Shown: positions 63,701 to 64,000 of the stretch, piece after piece
Numbering within the stretch: the stretch's first letter is position 1
How the letters are laid out: the number at the start of each line of letters is the position of its first letter
Origin: Duganella sp. Root336D2
Lineage (GTDB): Bacteria; Pseudomonadota; Gammaproteobacteria; Burkholderiales; Burkholderiaceae_D
Assembly: GCF_001425005.1 (NCBI RefSeq)
Contig: NZ_LMDB01000012.1
Span: 901,407-965,406 of the forward strand
Direction: 5' to 3'
DNA length: 64,000 nt
Notes under the pieces: model-generated
Database searches by the model: none
Told to the model about the DNA's origin: nothing
What the model saw: the letters and a program-made list of their open reading frames with translations, nothing else
Made by a program: the position numbers and the translations under genes

Positions 63701-63884
63701 CCGGGTAGCCGGCGTCCACAATGGCGGCCTTGATCGGCTCCAGCGCTGCAGTCGAGTTGACCTTGACGTGCCGGCCCTTCAGGTCTACCTCGACAAAGGC
63801 TGCCGGGTCGACGGTGTGTACGGCTTCCGTTACGGCCGAGACGCAGTGGCCGCAAGTCATATTTTCCACAGTCAGTTCATACAT
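63681..63884 (-). CDS. CopZ-like heavy-metal-associated domain protein
   Basis: A 67-residue single HMA domain: MYELTVENMTCGHCVSAVTE with the metal-binding MxCxxC loop and a KAAIVDAGY end. Such proteins hand Cu(I) to CopA. It is 3.6 kb from copA, so co-regulation must be tested. Its end overlaps the GST gene tail to tail by 20 bp. Confidence 0.9.
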   Translation of the reverse strand: MYELTVENMTCGHCVSAVTEAVHTVDPAAFVEVDLKGRHVKVNSTAALEPIKAAIVDAGYPVTRASA

Positions 63885-63903
63885 TTGGAGTTCCTTTCGT
63901 CAT

Positions 63904-64000
63904 ATGGGTAAACGTACTTTAATCCTTCCTGCCATTGTAAGGTCAAGCGTGCTGGCGCTGCTTTTGCTTCAGGGCTGTTCCGCGAAGTATGCTCCGCCGG
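63904..64000 (+). CDS. Lipoprotein, 5' part only (runs off the window)
   Basis: The frame starts MGKRTLILPAIVRSSVLALL and continues to a lipobox LLQGC (Cys25 would be lipidated), then SAKYAPP at the edge. GGAG lies about 12 nt before the ATG. Only 32 codons are visible, so the family is not known; it is divergent from the CopZ-like gene. Confidence 0.6.
   Translation, partial: MGKRTLILPAIVRSSVLALLLLQGCSAKYAPP

Overview
The window is a GC-rich chromosomal segment of a betaproteobacterium, most likely an Oxalobacteraceae member (Massilia/Duganella/Janthinobacterium type). This is inferred from gene order and protein style, not from a search. Supporting signs are leuC-entericidin-leuD-leuB-asd-fimV-truA-trpF-trpB-trpA-accD-folC-SPOR-cvpA-purF-metZ in one direction, the rpsF-priB-rpsR-rplI operon followed by dnaB, a Fur-boxed hemP, and a CheZ/CheA pair. 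No rRNA, tRNA, CRISPR array or prophage was recognised.

Layout. 1-4022: the end of a TonB-dependent receptor gene, its terminator, and an IS110-family element with a structured non-coding end. 4023-8477 (minus strand): a DUF2325 / small protein / hemP iron operon, an Fnr-like regulator, a NarL-type response regulator and a universal stress protein with a perfect Fnr box upstream. 8478-11191: cheZ and cheA. 11418-29251: the long biosynthetic block (leucine, aspartate semialdehyde, FimV polar hub, tryptophan, fatty-acid carboxyltransferase, folate, CvpA, purine, methionine). 29192-35884: a CPBP protease gene broken by an in-frame amber codon, TetR, an M61-like peptidase, an exported MetX-like hydrolase, lexA with two SOS boxes, a small membrane protein, and an Rpn-type nuclease gene with a 12-bp tandem repeat. 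36040-40748: ribosomal/primosomal operon, dnaB and a DUF47-Pit phosphate pair. 40820-42728: XRE-cupin regulator, double GNAT, VOC protein.

42716-57850 is the most distinctive part. A GAF-GspE ATPase and a metallo-beta-lactamase-fold hydrolase face a plus-strand series: GAF-HD-GYP phosphodiesterase, CHASE2 nucleotidyl cyclase, an isolated C-terminal half of a TpsB barrel, a complete TpsB, a 1576-residue TpsA exoprotein and a FecR-domain protein. Second-messenger enzymes and a two-partner secretion system appear to be encoded as one unit.

57859-64000 holds a copper module (MerR-type 19-bp-spacer promoter, CopA, CueR with an unusual His-rich tail, and later a CopZ-like protein) around TauE/SafE, azoreductase, LysR and glutathione-transferase genes. 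The window ends inside a lipoprotein gene. Several genes (XRE, TetR, LysR, HD-GYP, dnaB) have a -10 hexamer 7-8 nt before the start codon, which suggests leaderless transcripts.
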